A DNA stretch of 64,000 bases from positions 1,074,712-1,138,711 of the forward strand of contig JAMPBP010000001.1 in the NCBI GenBank assembly GCA_023666645.1, read 5' to 3'. The stretch comes from Clostridiales bacterium (lineage in GTDB: Bacteria > Bacteroidota > Bacteroidia > Bacteroidales > Muribaculaceae). Position numbers and translations under genes: made by a program. Positions within the stretch are counted from its first letter, which is position 1, and each line of letters opens with the position of its first letter. The notes beneath the pieces were generated by a model. That model made no database searches. It was given only the letters and a program-made list of their open reading frames with translations, and was not told where the DNA came from. Shown here one piece after another: positions 33,631-44,031 of the stretch.

Positions 33631-33769
33631 TACAAAATAGATAATTCTTATGCACTATTACAGGTTATAATTAGTTAAAAGGTCAACCAATCTCGCTGAT
33701 AAGTAAAAAAAAGAGTTGAATTAACTATATTTAATATTGGTGTGTCTAAAAATTGCACATGTAGTGCCT

Positions 33770-33777
33770 TACATTTG
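33770..33777 (+). promoter_or_regulatory. -7 element TACATTTG
   Basis: TACATTTG matches the consensus 31 bases before the ATG at 33809. The -33 element is unclear. Confidence 0.5.
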
Positions 33778-33808
33778 TGGAGTAAAAACAACCTAAAACA
33801 ATATAGCC

Positions 33809-34033
33809 ATGAGTAAGACTATTGTAATCAGTGACGATGTTATCAACACCATCAACTCTCTAAGTGAAGAAGACCGCATAACGATGTCGGCAGCAATAGC
33901 CGGTGAAATGATTTGCGGGAAATCGGTCGAGTCGAAACTCACCTCAATGCAACGTATCATCTATTCGATTATACGCAACTCGGTGAAACGCTCTACGGCT
34001 GCCTACATCGACAAGATGATGGCGACAGCTTAA
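33809..34033 (+). CDS. Small conserved hypothetical protein, 74 aa
   Basis: The 74-residue protein (start MSKTIVISDDVINTINSL) is predicted all-helical with no TM or signal peptide. It is a single-gene unit with its own -7 element and a clear terminator, which supports expression. ISDDVINTINSLSEEDRITM resembles a small regulator or adaptor, but no family is recognised. Confidence 0.75.
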   Translation: MSKTIVISDDVINTINSLSEEDRITMSAAIAGEMICGKSVESKLTSMQRIIYSIIRNSVKRSTAAYIDKMMATA

Positions 34034-34052
34034 CGCTCCATATATGCCCCAT

Positions 34053-34097
34053 AAAAAGCCGGCGCGCACTTCAAGATTGAATTGCACGCCGGTTTTT
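34053..34097 (+). terminator. Intrinsic terminator
   Basis: AAAAA-G-CCGGCG pairs with CGCCGG-TTTTT (one bulged G); TTCAA/TTGAA pairs inside. The run of five Ts ends the stem. It follows the 74-residue gene by 20 bases and lies 25 bases from the convergent htpG stop. Confidence 0.8.
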
Positions 34098-34121
34098 ATA
34101 TAAAGGAGTAGGGACTGTCTA

Positions 34122-36173
34122 TTATAGCAAGGAAACGGAACGGTGTATGAAATCGGCCAGTTCACGTCCTTTCAAGAGTCCGTTTCCGAGCAATGCCAGG
34201 TCTATGAGTTGTTTAACTACGGGCTCTCCTTGGGCATACCGTTCTATGATATCCGATTGTTGCTTGCGAGCATCAGATACAGCCTTTTCAAGCTGGTCGA
34301 GTTTGGCTTGCTGCCCATCAGTCGGTTTGTTGTCCTTAATAGCCTTACGCTCTTCAGTGATTGCCGCATTGTTCTCGTCGACAAGTTTTTCAAGAGGCTC
34401 TATCTCAGAACCCAGCTTTTCAAGTGCCTTAGTGGTGATATTCTTCACCAGAGGATGTTCAGTATTTACTACGAGGGTATAGTTGTCGGGAAGTTCGCCA
34501 TAAAAACTCATGCCTGGTTGAAGTGCCGCCATTTCCTTCATACGCCTCATATACTCATTTTGTGTAATCTCGACAGGATCGGTGTTCTCACCCAAAGCTT
34601 CGAATGCCACGATGTACTGAGCATCCTTAGCAACAGGAAGCTGAGACTGGAACATCGATGTAAGTATATTGCGTCCGGTTGATGTCAGGTCGACACTCTT
34701 GCGGTCGGCTTTGGGTATAAGATTATCAATAATATCACTGTCAACTCTCACAAACCGTGACTGCTTGACCTCCTGTTCGAGCAGTCCTACGAAATGACTG
34801 TCGAGCTGACCATCCATGAGCAGCACGTCATAGCCTCGATTTGTAGCATTATCAATATACTTATACTGAGCTTCGGAATCAGTGGCATAGAGGTAAACCA
34901 CATTATTTTCCTTATCGGTCTGGTTGGGCTCTATGAGGGTACGATACTCCTCGAGGGTATAGTAATGATTCTCAGTATCCTTCAATAGCATGAAAGCCTT
35001 TGCCGACTCACGGAACTTTTCATCAGTCAACATTCCATACTCGATGAATATTTTAATATCATCCCATTTGGCCTCGTATTCCTTACGGTCATTCTTAAAA
35101 ATACTCTCGAGTCGCTGGGACACTTTTTTAGTGATATATCCCGAAATTTTCTTGACAGCAGTATCGCTCTGTAGATAAGAGCGTGATACATTCAACGGAA
35201 TATCGGGCGAGTCAATCACACCTTGCAGCAACATCATGAACTCAGGGACAACTCCCTCAACCGAATCGGTTACAAATACCTGGTTGCAGTATAACTGGAT
35301 ACGGTTTTTGGTAATTTCAAAATTATTTTTGAGCTTGGGGAAATACAATACACCGGTGAGTGTGAACGGATAGTCTACGTTGAGATGAATCCAGAACATA
35401 GGGTCATCCTGTCCGGGATAAAGTTCATGATAGAATTTCAGATAGTCATCATCGGTGAGCTCAGATGGTTTTCGGGTCCACAAAGGCTCTGTGGCATTTA
35501 CGACATTATCCTTATCGGTGTCGACCATCTTTCCATCCTTCCATTCCTGTTGTTTACCGGAAACAACGGGTACCGGAAGGAAACGGCAATACTTCTTCAG
35601 GAGGGTGTCGACACGCGACTGTTCAAGGAACTCCTTGCTATCATCATCGATATAAAGCACCATGTCGGTACCACGGGTCTTTTTGTCTCCTGCTGTCATC
35701 TCATATACTGGAGATCCGTCACAACTCCACTTCACAGCCGTCGCACCATCCTTATAGGACAATGTATGTATCTCGACCTTCTTGGCTACCATGAATGCCG
35801 AGTAAAATCCAAGACCGAAGTGACCTATGATTGAATTGGCCGTATCCTTATATTTTGACAGGAATTCCTCAGCCCCAGAGAAAGCTATCTGATTGATATA
35901 TTTATCAATTTCCTCGGCCGACATTCCTATGCCGTCATCGCTCACAGTGAGTGTTCCGGCCTCCTTGTCAACCTTTACACGAACCGACATATCGCCAAGT
36001 TCACCTTTAAACTCGCCAAACGAAGCAAGAGTTTTCAACTTTTGCGTGGCATCGACAGCATTGGACACTAGTTCCCTTAGGAATATCTCATGGTCGCTGT
36101 ACAGAAACTTTTTGATAACCGGAAAGATATTCTCGGTAGTAACTCCTATTGAACCTTTCTTCTCTTCCATCAT
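34122..36173 (-). CDS. htpG: Chaperone protein HtpG (Hsp90)
   Basis: The 683-residue protein has the GHKL ATPase N-domain: FLRELVSNAVDATQKL, DDGIGMSAEEIDKY, and IIGHFGLGFYSAFMV. The Hsp90 middle domain contains PLNVSRSYLQSD with the conserved Arg. A Lys/Glu-rich helical stretch before the dimerisation end is normal. There is no C-terminal MEEVD. It is an ATP-dependent cytosolic chaperone induced by stress in most bacteria. clpC follows upstream in the same orientation but with a separate terminator between them. The start is MMEEKKGSIG or the second Met. Confidence 0.96.
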   Translation of the reverse strand: MMEEKKGSIGVTTENIFPVIKKFLYSDHEIFLRELVSNAVDATQKLKTLASFGEFKGELGDMSVRVKVDKEAGTLTVSDDGIGMSAEEIDKYINQIAFSGAEEFLSKYKDTANSIIGHFGLGFYSAFMVAKKVEIHTLSYKDGATAVKWSCDGSPVYEMTAGDKKTRGTDMVLYIDDDSKEFLEQSRVDTLLKKYCRFLPVPVVSGKQQEWKDGKMVDTDKDNVVNATEPLWTRKPSELTDDDYLKFYHELYPGQDDPMFWIHLNVDYPFTLTGVLYFPKLKNNFEITKNRIQLYCNQVFVTDSVEGVVPEFMMLLQGVIDSPDIPLNVSRSYLQSDTAVKKISGYITKKVSQRLESIFKNDRKEYEAKWDDIKIFIEYGMLTDEKFRESAKAFMLLKDTENHYYTLEEYRTLIEPNQTDKENNVVYLYATDSEAQYKYIDNATNRGYDVLLMDGQLDSHFVGLLEQEVKQSRFVRVDSDIIDNLIPKADRKSVDLTSTGRNILTSMFQSQLPVAKDAQYIVAFEALGENTDPVEITQNEYMRRMKEMAALQPGMSFYGELPDNYTLVVNTEHPLVKNITTKALEKLGSEIEPLEKLVDENNAAITEERKAIKDNKPTDGQQAKLDQLEKAVSDARKQQSDIIERYAQGEPVVKQLIDLALLGNGLLKGRELADFIHRSVSLL

Positions 36174-36298
36174 TACTGTTTTATTATTAAGGGTTTGTTA
36201 TTGTATATATTTTGATTTATGCAATTCTATATGATGTGCTTCAGATTAAAATACGGTCACAGCACAATATCATATAATTTTTCAACTATAACAAGTTA

Positions 36299-36324
36299 CA
36301 AAAAAAATGCCATACCACAGGCAT
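36299..36324 (-). terminator. Terminator after clpC
   Basis: On the minus strand ATGCC-N8-GGCAT forms the stem and is followed by eight Ts (36307-36300). It lies 32 bases after the clpC stop. Confidence 0.65.
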
Positions 36325-36355
36325 GACATTTTATTTTAAAAAGGGTTAAATTATA

Positions 36356-38902
36356 TTATCCGTGTGTTACCGATGTGACAATTTTGTCAGAGTCTTTGTC
36401 ATAATCTACGGTTATTCTGTCACCTGCAACAAGCGATTCATCAATAATCAGCTCCGCCAATTCATCCTCCAGGTACTTCTGGATTGCTCTTTTGAGAGGA
36501 CGTGCTCCAAACTGGATATCATAACCTTTAGCGGCAATATAATTACGTGCAGCCTCAGTTATAGTCAGAGTATATCCGAGACCTTCAAGACGCTTGTAGA
36601 ATCCCGCAAGTTCGACATCGATGATACGGGAAATGGCATTCTCGTCAAGAGCATCAAACATTATGATATCGTCGATGCGGTTCAGAAATTCAGGGGCAAA
36701 AGCCTTGTTCAAAGCTTTCTGAAGCACACCGTGCCCATATTCCTTATCAGCGGCCGTAGGGCGGGTATTGAATCCTACACCGGCCCCAAAGTCCTTAAGT
36801 TGACGGGTGCCTATATTGGATGTCATTATAATCAGCGTGTTCTTGAAATCGATTTTTCGGCCAAGGCTATCGGTGAGCCTACCCTCGTCCATAACCTGAA
36901 GCAAGAGATTAAACACATCGGGGTGGGCCTTTTCTATCTCGTCAAGCAAAACGACAGAGTAGGGGCGGCGCCTCACTTTTTCAGTAAGCTGTCCACCCTC
37001 CTCATACCCCACGTATCCGGGAGGCGCTCCCACAAGACGTGACACGGTGAATTTTTCCATGTATTCACTCATGTCAATACGTATCAACGTCTCGGCTGAA
37101 TCAAAAAGATACTCGGCCAGCTTCTTGGCAAGATGGGTTTTACCAACTCCTGTAGGACCAAGGAACATAAATGTACCTATCGGTTTGTTAGGATCCTTCA
37201 GCCCGGCACGATTACGTCTTATGGCCTTGACCACCTTGTCGATTGCTTGATCCTGGCCTATAATGACCGACTTGAGTTCGGGAGCCATCTCCCTGAGCCG
37301 CTTACCCTCGGCCTGTGCTATACGTTGTACAGGCACCCCGGTCATCATGGCAACGACTTGAGCCACATTATCTTCAGTAACAGTGACACGATTCTCATTC
37401 AACTCGTTTTCCCACTTTTCCTTAGCTCGGTTAAGTTCCTCCTTAAGTTGTTGAGCTTGATCGCGATATGTAGCAGCACGCTCGAAATTTTGAGCTCTTG
37501 CTGCTTGAAGCTTAGCCTCATTGGCCTTCTGTACCTCGACCTCGAGATGCTCTATTTCCTCCGGTACATTAATATTGGAGATATGTACCCTCGAACCGGC
37601 CTCGTCAAGAGCATCGATAGCCTTGTCGGGGAAATTACGGTCGCTCATGTAACGCTCGGTAAGGTTGACACAGGCCTTAAGAGCCTCATCGGTATAGTTT
37701 ACATTGTGATGAGACTCATACTTATCCTTGATGTTGTTGAGAATTTGCAACGTTTCATCGGGGGTAGTGGGTTCCACCATAACCTTTTGGAACCTGCGTT
37801 CAAGAGCTCCATCTTTTTCAATATTCTTTCGGTACTCGTCGAGGGTAGTGGCACCAATACATTGTATCTCACCACGGGCCAAAGCCGGTTTTAGCAGATT
37901 GGCTGCATCCATCGACCCTGAGGGGTTGCCAGCACCCACAATTGTATGAAGCTCGTCGATAAACAAAATGATATCGGGATTCTTGGTGAGCTCGTTAAGG
38001 ATAGCCTTGATACGCTCCTCAAATTGTCCGCGATACTTGGTACCAGCCACGAGCGAGGCCATATCGAGCGAGACCACACGCTTGCCAAAAAGAATGCGTG
38101 ACACTTTCCGTTGCACGATGCGCAGGGCAAGACCCTCGACAATAGCACTCTTTCCCACACCGGGCTCGCCAATGAGCACAGGATTATTCTTTTTTCGACG
38201 GCTCAGAATCTGGGCGAGGCGTTCAATCTCGACCTCACGTCCAACAACAGGGTCAAGCCGACCCTCCTCGGCAGCACGTGTCATGTCATTGCCATACTTG
38301 TCGAGTGTGGGCGTATCCCCTGAGTTGTTCTGAGCCTTTGAACCATGTTGCGGCCGAGAGGGAGCTCCACTTTGGGTTGATGGTTGGTCGCTATCAATAC
38401 CATCGTCGTCGTCATCGTCATCATCGGGCGTTGTATCGGCGCCCATTTGGGGTATTCCAGCCTCTTGTGTCATCAATTGGTACAAACCTTCATATGTTAT
38501 ACCATTCTGTCTGAAAGGTTTCATAAAAGCCATGTTCTGGACCTCACTATTATGGAACAAAGCCAGAAGGAGATGACGGCTGTCAACGACATCACTCTTG
38601 AGCATACGTGCCTCCAGAACACTGAGCTTAAGGAGACGGTTCACCAGTTCACTGACAACCGGGTCACGGTCAACCACTTGCTGGCCAATTTCAAAAAGAT
38701 CATTGTCAAGACTGTTCTGCAACATAGACACACTTGTACCCTGCATAAGCCGCTCAATAAGCTCTACAGCGCGCAAATCGGGCTTAGACAAGAACGCAAG
38801 CATCAAATGGGCAGGCGTCAATGTCTCATTGTTATGTCTGAGAGCCTGTTGGCGACTTTCCTCCAGAATGCTCTTGAAATTATCAGTATAGTTTATGTTC
38901 AT
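36356..38902 (-). CDS. clpC: ATP-dependent Clp protease ATP-binding subunit ClpC
   Basis: The 848-residue protein has two Clp_N repeats (about 1-150), AAA+ domain 1 with Walker A GEPGVGKS and Walker [10 protein letters not shown], and AAA+ domain 2 with GPTGVGKT and [20 protein letters not shown]-like coiled-coil region ([20 protein letters not shown]) lies between them. It unfolds proteins for ClpP. Between Clp_N and AAA1 is an unusual acidic linker with eight consecutive aspartates (about residue 158-166) followed by a Ser/Gln/Pro-rich stretch. No McsB-type adaptor gene is nearby. Confidence 0.95.
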   Translation of the reverse strand: MNINYTDNFKSILEESRQQALRHNNETLTPAHLMLAFLSKPDLRAVELIERLMQGTSVSMLQNSLDNDLFEIGQQVVDRDPVVSELVNRLLKLSVLEARMLKSDVVDSRHLLLALFHNSEVQNMAFMKPFRQNGITYEGLYQLMTQEAGIPQMGADTTPDDDDDDDDGIDSDQPSTQSGAPSRPQHGSKAQNNSGDTPTLDKYGNDMTRAAEEGRLDPVVGREVEIERLAQILSRRKKNNPVLIGEPGVGKSAIVEGLALRIVQRKVSRILFGKRVVSLDMASLVAGTKYRGQFEERIKAILNELTKNPDIILFIDELHTIVGAGNPSGSMDAANLLKPALARGEIQCIGATTLDEYRKNIEKDGALERRFQKVMVEPTTPDETLQILNNIKDKYESHHNVNYTDEALKACVNLTERYMSDRNFPDKAIDALDEAGSRVHISNINVPEEIEHLEVEVQKANEAKLQAARAQNFERAATYRDQAQQLKEELNRAKEKWENELNENRVTVTEDNVAQVVAMMTGVPVQRIAQAEGKRLREMAPELKSVIIGQDQAIDKVVKAIRRNRAGLKDPNKPIGTFMFLGPTGVGKTHLAKKLAEYLFDSAETLIRIDMSEYMEKFTVSRLVGAPPGYVGYEEGGQLTEKVRRRPYSVVLLDEIEKAHPDVFNLLLQVMDEGRLTDSLGRKIDFKNTLIIMTSNIGTRQLKDFGAGVGFNTRPTAADKEYGHGVLQKALNKAFAPEFLNRIDDIIMFDALDENAISRIIDVELAGFYKRLEGLGYTLTITEAARNYIAAKGYDIQFGARPLKRAIQKYLEDELAELIIDESLVAGDRITVDYDKDSDKIVTSVTHG

Positions 38903-39280
38903 ATATATCTATTGTGTGTGTTTATACTATAACGCGAGACACGTACAATAATTGTGCCAAACCCGGCATCAGAGAGACACAGCCGCCTTGATTAAACTTA
39001 TATTAACATTTTTGGCAATCTCCCAACAATATTCCATAAAGCATAATCAAAATATCACGATAATCCCAAACCGGTCTCAAAATGTCGTTAAACATCATTT
39101 TTGACACACTATACTCCCCTTACTAAAAAAACGCCATGAATTTTTCGGTCAAATACTCAAAAAAATTATTACCTTTGTAGGATAATTCACGTGTTATGCC
39201 AAGAGCTTCCATTTCCTGTCAAAACAGTATCGAATGGCTTGACATACATAGCGCGATAAACTAAACATACATCTTTAATA
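38903..39280. other. Divergent clpC-gyrA intergenic region
   Basis: The 378-bp gap holds the gyrA -7 element (39170-39177). No TAnnTTTG was found for clpC on the minus strand. A short palindrome ACAAT-A-ATTGT lies near 38944-38954, about 45 bases from the clpC start, and could be a regulatory site. No gene seen. Confidence 0.5.
39170..39177 (+). promoter_or_regulatory. -7 promoter element of gyrA (TACCTTTG)
   Basis: Full match to TAnnTTTG, about 104 bases before the gyrA ATG. TTTTTCGG near 39141-39148 is a partial -33 match. Confidence 0.55.
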
Positions 39281-41887
39281 ATGATAGAAGACGATCGTAT
39301 TATAAAAATCAACATCGAGAACGAGATGAAGACCGCCTACATTGACTATTCAATGTCGGTAATTGTATCCCGTGCATTGCCCGATGTGCGCGACGGCATG
39401 AAACCAGTACACCGGCGTGTGCTTTTTGGCATGAACGAAATGGGTAACACATCATCTCACCCCCACAAGAAATCGGCCAACTGTGTAGGTGAAGTAATGG
39501 GTAAATACCACCCCCATGGTGATTCCTCGATATATGGTACAGTAGTGCGTATGGCACAGCCTTGGTCGCTGCGCTACACACTGGTCGATGGACACGGAAA
39601 CTTCGGCTCGGTCGATGGTGACGGTCCTGCTGCCATGCGTTACACTGAGGTGCGACTCGAAAAAATCGGAGAGGAGATGTTACGCGACATCGATAGCGAT
39701 ACCGTCGATTTCCAACCCAACTATGATAACTCCAGGCGCGAGCCTGTCGTACTACCCACACGATTCCCCAACCTGCTCGTAAACGGAGCGTCAGGCATTG
39801 CCGTGGGTATGGCAACCAACATGCCTCCGCATAACCTCACAGAGTCAATCAACGCCTGTGTAGCTCTTATTGACAATCCCGAGCTCACCATTCCCGAGTT
39901 GATGAAATATATACCTGCACCCGATTTCCCCACAGGTGGTACCATTTATGGCTATGCCGGGGTTAAGGAAGCCTACGAGACAGGTCGCGGCAGTATAACA
40001 ATACGCGCCAAAGCTGAGATTGAGCAACACAAGGATCATGAGGAGATTATCGTCACCGAGATTCCCTATGGTGTGAACAAGGCCAAACTCATCAAGAACA
40101 TCGCCGACCTTGTCAATGACAAGAAACTCGATGGAATTTCCGATTTGCGTGATGGCAGCGACTACAAGGGAATGCGCATCGTTATCAAAATCAAGACCGA
40201 TGCCAATGCCAATGTCGTGCTCAATAAGCTTTACAAGCTCACTCAGATGCAAGCCTCCTTCCCGGTCAACAATGTGGCTCTGGTGCATGGTCGGCCCAAG
40301 ACTTTGAATCTTAAAGAAATTCTTCAGGCATTCATCGACCACCGTCATGAAGTGGTGACACGTCGCACCCAGTTTGAACTGCGCAAAGCTCAGGAGCGCG
40401 CCCACATTCTGGAAGGACTCATCATCGCATCACAGAATATAGATGAGGTAATCGCAATAATCCGAGCATCACAGTCGACCGAGCAAGCGCGCGCCACACT
40501 CGCCGAGCGTTTCAATCTCACCGACCCGCAGACACAGGCTATCGTCGAGATGCGACTAAAGCAACTTACCGGACTGGAACAAGACAAACTCCAGAACGAA
40601 TTTGACGACCTTCAACATGAGATAGCCCGTCTCGAAGAAATCCTCAACAATGACATGGTGTGCCGTCAACTCATCAAAGATGAGCTCATCGACATACGCG
40701 ACACCTATGGCGATGAGCGCATGACTGTTATAGACTATACAGCCGGTGACTTCAACGCTGAAGATTTCTATGCCGATGATGACATGATCATCACCATATC
40801 CCACATGGGATACATCAAGCGCACACCGCTCTCTGAATTCAGAGCCCAGAACCGTGGTGGTGTAGGCTCGCGCGGAAGCAACACCCGTGAAGAAGACTTT
40901 ATCGAGTATATCTACCCTGCATCGATGCATTGCAATCTATTGTTCTTCACTGCCAAGGGCTTGGTCTACAAAATGAAAGTCTACGAACTTCCCGAAGGCA
41001 GCAAGACCACCAAGGGACGTGCGATACAGAATATTCTAAACATCGAGCCAGATGACTCAGTGAATGCCGTTATCAGCTGCAAGGGACTCAACGACCCTGA
41101 ATTTACAACGACCCACAACCTCATCTTTGCTACCCGTAATGGAGTAATCAAAAAGACCTCACTCAAAGAGTATGCCAATGTAAACGTACGCGGTAAAAAG
41201 GCTATAGTTATCAGAGAAGGAGACCGCGTGATAGGAGTGAACCTCACCGATGGCAACAGCGAGATTCTCATGGCCAACCGTAATGGACGGGCCATACGCT
41301 TCCACGAGACCAAAGTAAGACCCACAGGACGTGTATCATCAGGAGTGAGAGGCATGACCCTCGACAATGACGATGACGCTGTAATAGGACTCATATGCAT
41401 GAAAGAGGACAGCACCAACAATGTCATGGTAATTTCAGAGAAAGGCTATGGCAAACGCTCTCTACTCGAGGACTACCGTATAACCAACCGTGGCGGCAAG
41501 GGTGTAAAAACCATTAATGTCACAGACAAGACCGGAAACCTCGTGGCTTTTGACAGTGTCAACGATGGTAATGACCTTGTCATCATTAATAAATCAGGAA
41601 TAACATTACGCTTCCACGTGAGCGACATACGCGTCATGGGACGCGCTACACAAGGAGTGCGCCTCATCAATCTGGAAAAACGTGGTGACGAGATAGCCTC
41701 TGTATGTTGTGTAGATTCAGATCCTGAGGAAGAAGTGGAACAGCTCGACGAAACAATGCCTCAACTCCCACCTGTAGAAGAAAACATGGAAGTCGATGAG
41801 GAAATTGTAGAACTCGAACTTGGTGAGGAAGAAGGTGATGATGAAACCAACACCGCCCAGAGCGACTCAGAGGATACCGACGAATAA
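39281..41887 (+). CDS. gyrA: DNA gyrase subunit A
   Basis: The 868-residue protein has the topoisomerase II breakage-reunion domain with active-site Y121 ([10 protein letters not shown]) and six C-terminal beta-pinwheel blades. The GyrA-box position reads [10 protein letters not shown], not the classical QRRGGKG. In the quinolone region [17 protein letters not shown] has S82 (E. coli S83) and G86 where E. coli has D87; this may be normal for the order. The last 55 residues are strongly acidic (EEEVEQLDE to DSEDTDE). A paralogous ParC is possible, but length and the acidic tail favour GyrA. Confidence 0.92.
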   Translation: MIEDDRIIKINIENEMKTAYIDYSMSVIVSRALPDVRDGMKPVHRRVLFGMNEMGNTSSHPHKKSANCVGEVMGKYHPHGDSSIYGTVVRMAQPWSLRYTLVDGHGNFGSVDGDGPAAMRYTEVRLEKIGEEMLRDIDSDTVDFQPNYDNSRREPVVLPTRFPNLLVNGASGIAVGMATNMPPHNLTESINACVALIDNPELTIPELMKYIPAPDFPTGGTIYGYAGVKEAYETGRGSITIRAKAEIEQHKDHEEIIVTEIPYGVNKAKLIKNIADLVNDKKLDGISDLRDGSDYKGMRIVIKIKTDANANVVLNKLYKLTQMQASFPVNNVALVHGRPKTLNLKEILQAFIDHRHEVVTRRTQFELRKAQERAHILEGLIIASQNIDEVIAIIRASQSTEQARATLAERFNLTDPQTQAIVEMRLKQLTGLEQDKLQNEFDDLQHEIARLEEILNNDMVCRQLIKDELIDIRDTYGDERMTVIDYTAGDFNAEDFYADDDMIITISHMGYIKRTPLSEFRAQNRGGVGSRGSNTREEDFIEYIYPASMHCNLLFFTAKGLVYKMKVYELPEGSKTTKGRAIQNILNIEPDDSVNAVISCKGLNDPEFTTTHNLIFATRNGVIKKTSLKEYANVNVRGKKAIVIREGDRVIGVNLTDGNSEILMANRNGRAIRFHETKVRPTGRVSSGVRGMTLDNDDDAVIGLICMKEDSTNNVMVISEKGYGKRSLLEDYRITNRGGKGVKTINVTDKTGNLVAFDSVNDGNDLVIINKSGITLRFHVSDIRVMGRATQGVRLINLEKRGDEIASVCCVDSDPEEEVEQLDETMPQLPPVEENMEVDEEIVELELGEEEGDDETNTAQSDSEDTDE

Positions 41888-41920
41888 ATCGACCTAAATT
41901 TAACACTAAAACATATCAAC

Positions 41921-43168
41921 ATGAAAAAGACAGCACTCTTAGGCATGTGCATAGTTGCAACACTTGCCGCCTCAGCTCAGAATAGTCTGGTGAAAGAGGT
42001 TGAGCGCAACATTAAATCAAACGCTGCTGACTATCCCAACCAGATCAAGAACCTGCAGCCTGCTTTTACAAATGAGGAGACACGCGAATCGGCCTATCCC
42101 TACTTTGTTGCAGGTAAGGGTGGTTTCGACTACTTCGACAACCAGCAGGTGATGGAAGCTGCAGGTCAGAAGGTCGACAACAAAGCCATGGGTCATGCTG
42201 TGATCGATGCCTACGGCTATCTCATAAAAGCACTTCCCCTTGATACAGTTGTCGATGCCAAAGGCAAAACCAAGACAAAGTATTCAAAGGATATAGTAAA
42301 ACTCCTCAATAATCACTATAAGGATCTCAACACTGCTGCCATATATATGTGGGGTGTTCAGGATTACCAGGGTGCCTACGATGCCTGGGAACTTTCATTT
42401 GAAGCGCCCAATAACCCTGTGCTCGCTGCAAATGCACCAGCCACTTTGCCCGACTCGATAACAAATGTATATGCCTTCAACCAGGGTCTTGCCGCGTTCA
42501 ACCTTCAGGACTGGGATCGCACACTGCGCGCATTTGACCGCTCTATAGCTCTTGGCAATAACTCCAAGCAGGTGTTCGACTTCGCTATAGGCGCTGCATA
42601 CAATTATCCCGACAGTGTGCGCACACCCCTCATGGCAAAATATGCACGTAAAGCATTACCTCTCTATGGAAAGGAGGACAATTCCTATATAGGATACATC
42701 ATCAATGAAATGCTGCAGTCCAAGAAATTCAACGAGGCCGAGGAAATGGTAAAAGAAGCCATAACCACCGATCCTTCCAATGGGCAACTTTACTATGTAC
42801 TGGGCGTGCTTTACGAGAACAAGGAGAATGATCCAGCAGCAGAGGCAAAGGCACTCGAGCAATTCAAGAAATGTGTGGAAATTGATTCCAATCACGCCAA
42901 CGGCTATCTCCAGCTCGGTTACCTCACATTCCGTAAAGCTGAACAAATGAGTGACAAGGGCAATTCATTACCGGCAGCTGAGTATAATAAACTCATGGAA
43001 ACTGAAATTTTCCCCATTCTCCGTGAAGCCGCCGGTTATCTTGAGCGTTGCTATGAACTCGATCCCGAAAACGGAAGTGGCGCACTTGCCAACCTTCGCA
43101 ATATCTACTATAACCTTAACGATGCTGAGAACCTCGAACGCATCGAGAAAATCCAGAAGGGTTATTAA
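41921..43168 (+). CDS. Secreted tetratricopeptide-repeat protein
   Basis: The 415-residue protein has a signal peptide (1 to about 19: KKTALLGMCIVATLAASAQ). It then has TPR-type helical repeats, for example YVLGVLYENKENDPAAEAKA, LEQFKKCVEIDSNHANGYLQ and AGYLERCYELDPENGSGALA. It is predicted periplasmic. TPR proteins of this kind in Bacteroidota often serve envelope assembly, but no specific role can be read. It follows gyrA by 33 bases, probably on the same transcript, and ends before a strong terminator. Confidence 0.85.
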   Translation: MKKTALLGMCIVATLAASAQNSLVKEVERNIKSNAADYPNQIKNLQPAFTNEETRESAYPYFVAGKGGFDYFDNQQVMEAAGQKVDNKAMGHAVIDAYGYLIKALPLDTVVDAKGKTKTKYSKDIVKLLNNHYKDLNTAAIYMWGVQDYQGAYDAWELSFEAPNNPVLAANAPATLPDSITNVYAFNQGLAAFNLQDWDRTLRAFDRSIALGNNSKQVFDFAIGAAYNYPDSVRTPLMAKYARKALPLYGKEDNSYIGYIINEMLQSKKFNEAEEMVKEAITTDPSNGQLYYVLGVLYENKENDPAAEAKALEQFKKCVEIDSNHANGYLQLGYLTFRKAEQMSDKGNSLPAAEYNKLMETEIFPILREAAGYLERCYELDPENGSGALANLRNIYYNLNDAENLERIEKIQKGY

Positions 43169-43210
43169 ATTACATTATGACTCTGATTTAGAATCATAAT
43201 AATATTGACT

Positions 43211-43248
43211 AAGAGCCTGACAACAGTAAAAGCAGTTGTCAGGCTCTT
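43211..43248 (+). terminator. Strong hairpin terminator after the TPR gene
   Basis: AAGAGCCTGACAAC (43211-43224) and GTTGTCAGGCTCTT (43235-43248) form a perfect 14-bp stem with a 10-base loop. It also faces the end of the convergent gene at 43260. Confidence 0.8.
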
Positions 43249-43259
43249 ATACTTCGACA

Positions 43260-43502
43260 TCAACCTTTAGTAACATACTTTAAGACCTCGGGGCTTTTTA
43301 CATCCACGCCATACTCCTTAGCTCTCTTTAAAATTGCATCAGCAAGTTGAGTTCGCAGATTCTCAGGACAATATCTGAAATATGACTCGGCTGCTCTTAC
43401 ATGGGCTGCATCGGGCATCGGATATTCGCGTCGTTGAGGTAACCCGAATACTGAATCCGGCAATTCTCTCTTTTCTCTATAGCTTAACCTGTCTGTTTCC
43501 AT
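43260..43502 (-). CDS. Small conserved hypothetical protein (PDSVFGLP motif)
   Basis: From METDRLSYREKRELPD the protein has 80 residues; a frame open to 43577 adds 25 residues that look noncoding. The segment LPDSVFGLPQRREYPMPDAA and the following HVRAAESYFRYCPENLRTQL match a short domain often found in phage-related and Bacteroidetes proteins as 'DUF6582-like'; the family assignment is from memory and tentative. It is soluble and basic-acidic mixed. It lies alone between two plus-strand operons. Confidence 0.65.
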   Translation of the reverse strand: METDRLSYREKRELPDSVFGLPQRREYPMPDAAHVRAAESYFRYCPENLRTQLADAILKRAKEYGVDVKSPEVLKYVTKG

Positions 43503-43731
43503 ATCAATACTTTTATTTGTTATAAATTGTGGATTCATAAACAGAAACTCACTTTTACATTTAGGAACAAGCAGCAATCAATATTGTTCTCCCCCTGACT
43601 TTCCAATCCTACAACAGTCACATGACATCTATAATATATCGCAATTTGTAACAAAAATATGCCTAATGGACACATCCATTGGAACAAAACTACATTTTGA
43701 CACTCATAGAGCAATTTTTAGTTCAATATGA

Positions 43732-43762
43732 TTGCATAATAAAAATTAAAGCGTTACATTTG
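43732..43762 (+). promoter_or_regulatory. Arginine operon promoter (TTG-N20-TACATTTG)
   Basis: TTG at 43732-43734 and TACATTTG at 43755-43762 have 20-base spacing. Transcription would start near 43769, leaving about 13 bases before the leader ORF and about 260 before the first structural gene. Confidence 0.7.
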
Positions 43763-43781
43763 CACAAATTTCAGACAAAAC

Positions 43782-43853
43782 ATGACATACACTAAAACAT
43801 ATCGTCAAATTCGGTCTATACGCAATGCTTCACGAGTATTGCGACGACGATAA
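43782..43853 (+). CDS. Arginine-rich leader peptide (putative attenuator)
   Basis: The 23-codon ORF reads MTYTKTYRQIRSIRNASRVL and ends RRR before TAA. Seven of 23 codons are arginine (CGT, CGG, CGC, then four CGA), and three consecutive CGA codons stand right before the stop. It lies between the arginine operon promoter and the first gene. Stalling of ribosomes on Arg codons when charged tRNA-Arg is scarce is the known logic of leader-peptide attenuation for other amino-acid operons. No SD precedes it, as is common in this phylum. Whether it is translated is not shown by sequence. Confidence 0.7.
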   Translation: MTYTKTYRQIRSIRNASRVLRRR

Positions 43854-44002
43854 TGCAGTGTGATTTATTCCCTTGTTTTGTAATATCTCCCCATTATATA
43901 TGCAATATATCCGGGATTATCACCTCCCGGTCTCTACACTTAAGAGCACCATGTAGCCAGCCAAATCTTGAAGCCGACATGGACTGTTTAGAGTAGTTTT
44001 CC
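43821..44002 (+). promoter_or_regulatory. Stem-loops of the putative arginine attenuator
   Basis: CGCAAT (43821-43826) pairs with ATTGCG (43838-43843) inside the leader ORF, where a translating ribosome would open it. CCGGG (43911-43915) pairs with CCCGG (43926-43930). CTCTA/TAGAG (43932-43936, 43989-43993) with CCATGT/ACATGG (43949-43954, 43977-43982) forms the last stem, followed by TAGTTTTCC. The last is the best terminator candidate, but its U-tract is short. Confidence 0.45.
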
Positions 44003-44031
44003 TATTTACACATTTATTATATATTAAGCTA

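Larger units (their letters stand above)
43578..44031. other. Arginine operon leader region
   Basis: The gap contains a full promoter (43732-43762), a 23-codon Arg-rich leader ORF (43782-43853) and several stem-loops before the first structural gene. No other gene was seen. Confidence 0.7.

Noticed and set aside
43503..43577. 25-residue N-terminal extension of the small gene at 43260
   Set aside because: The residues look like translated intergenic sequence, and METDRLSYREKR at 43502 gives a compact conserved-looking protein.
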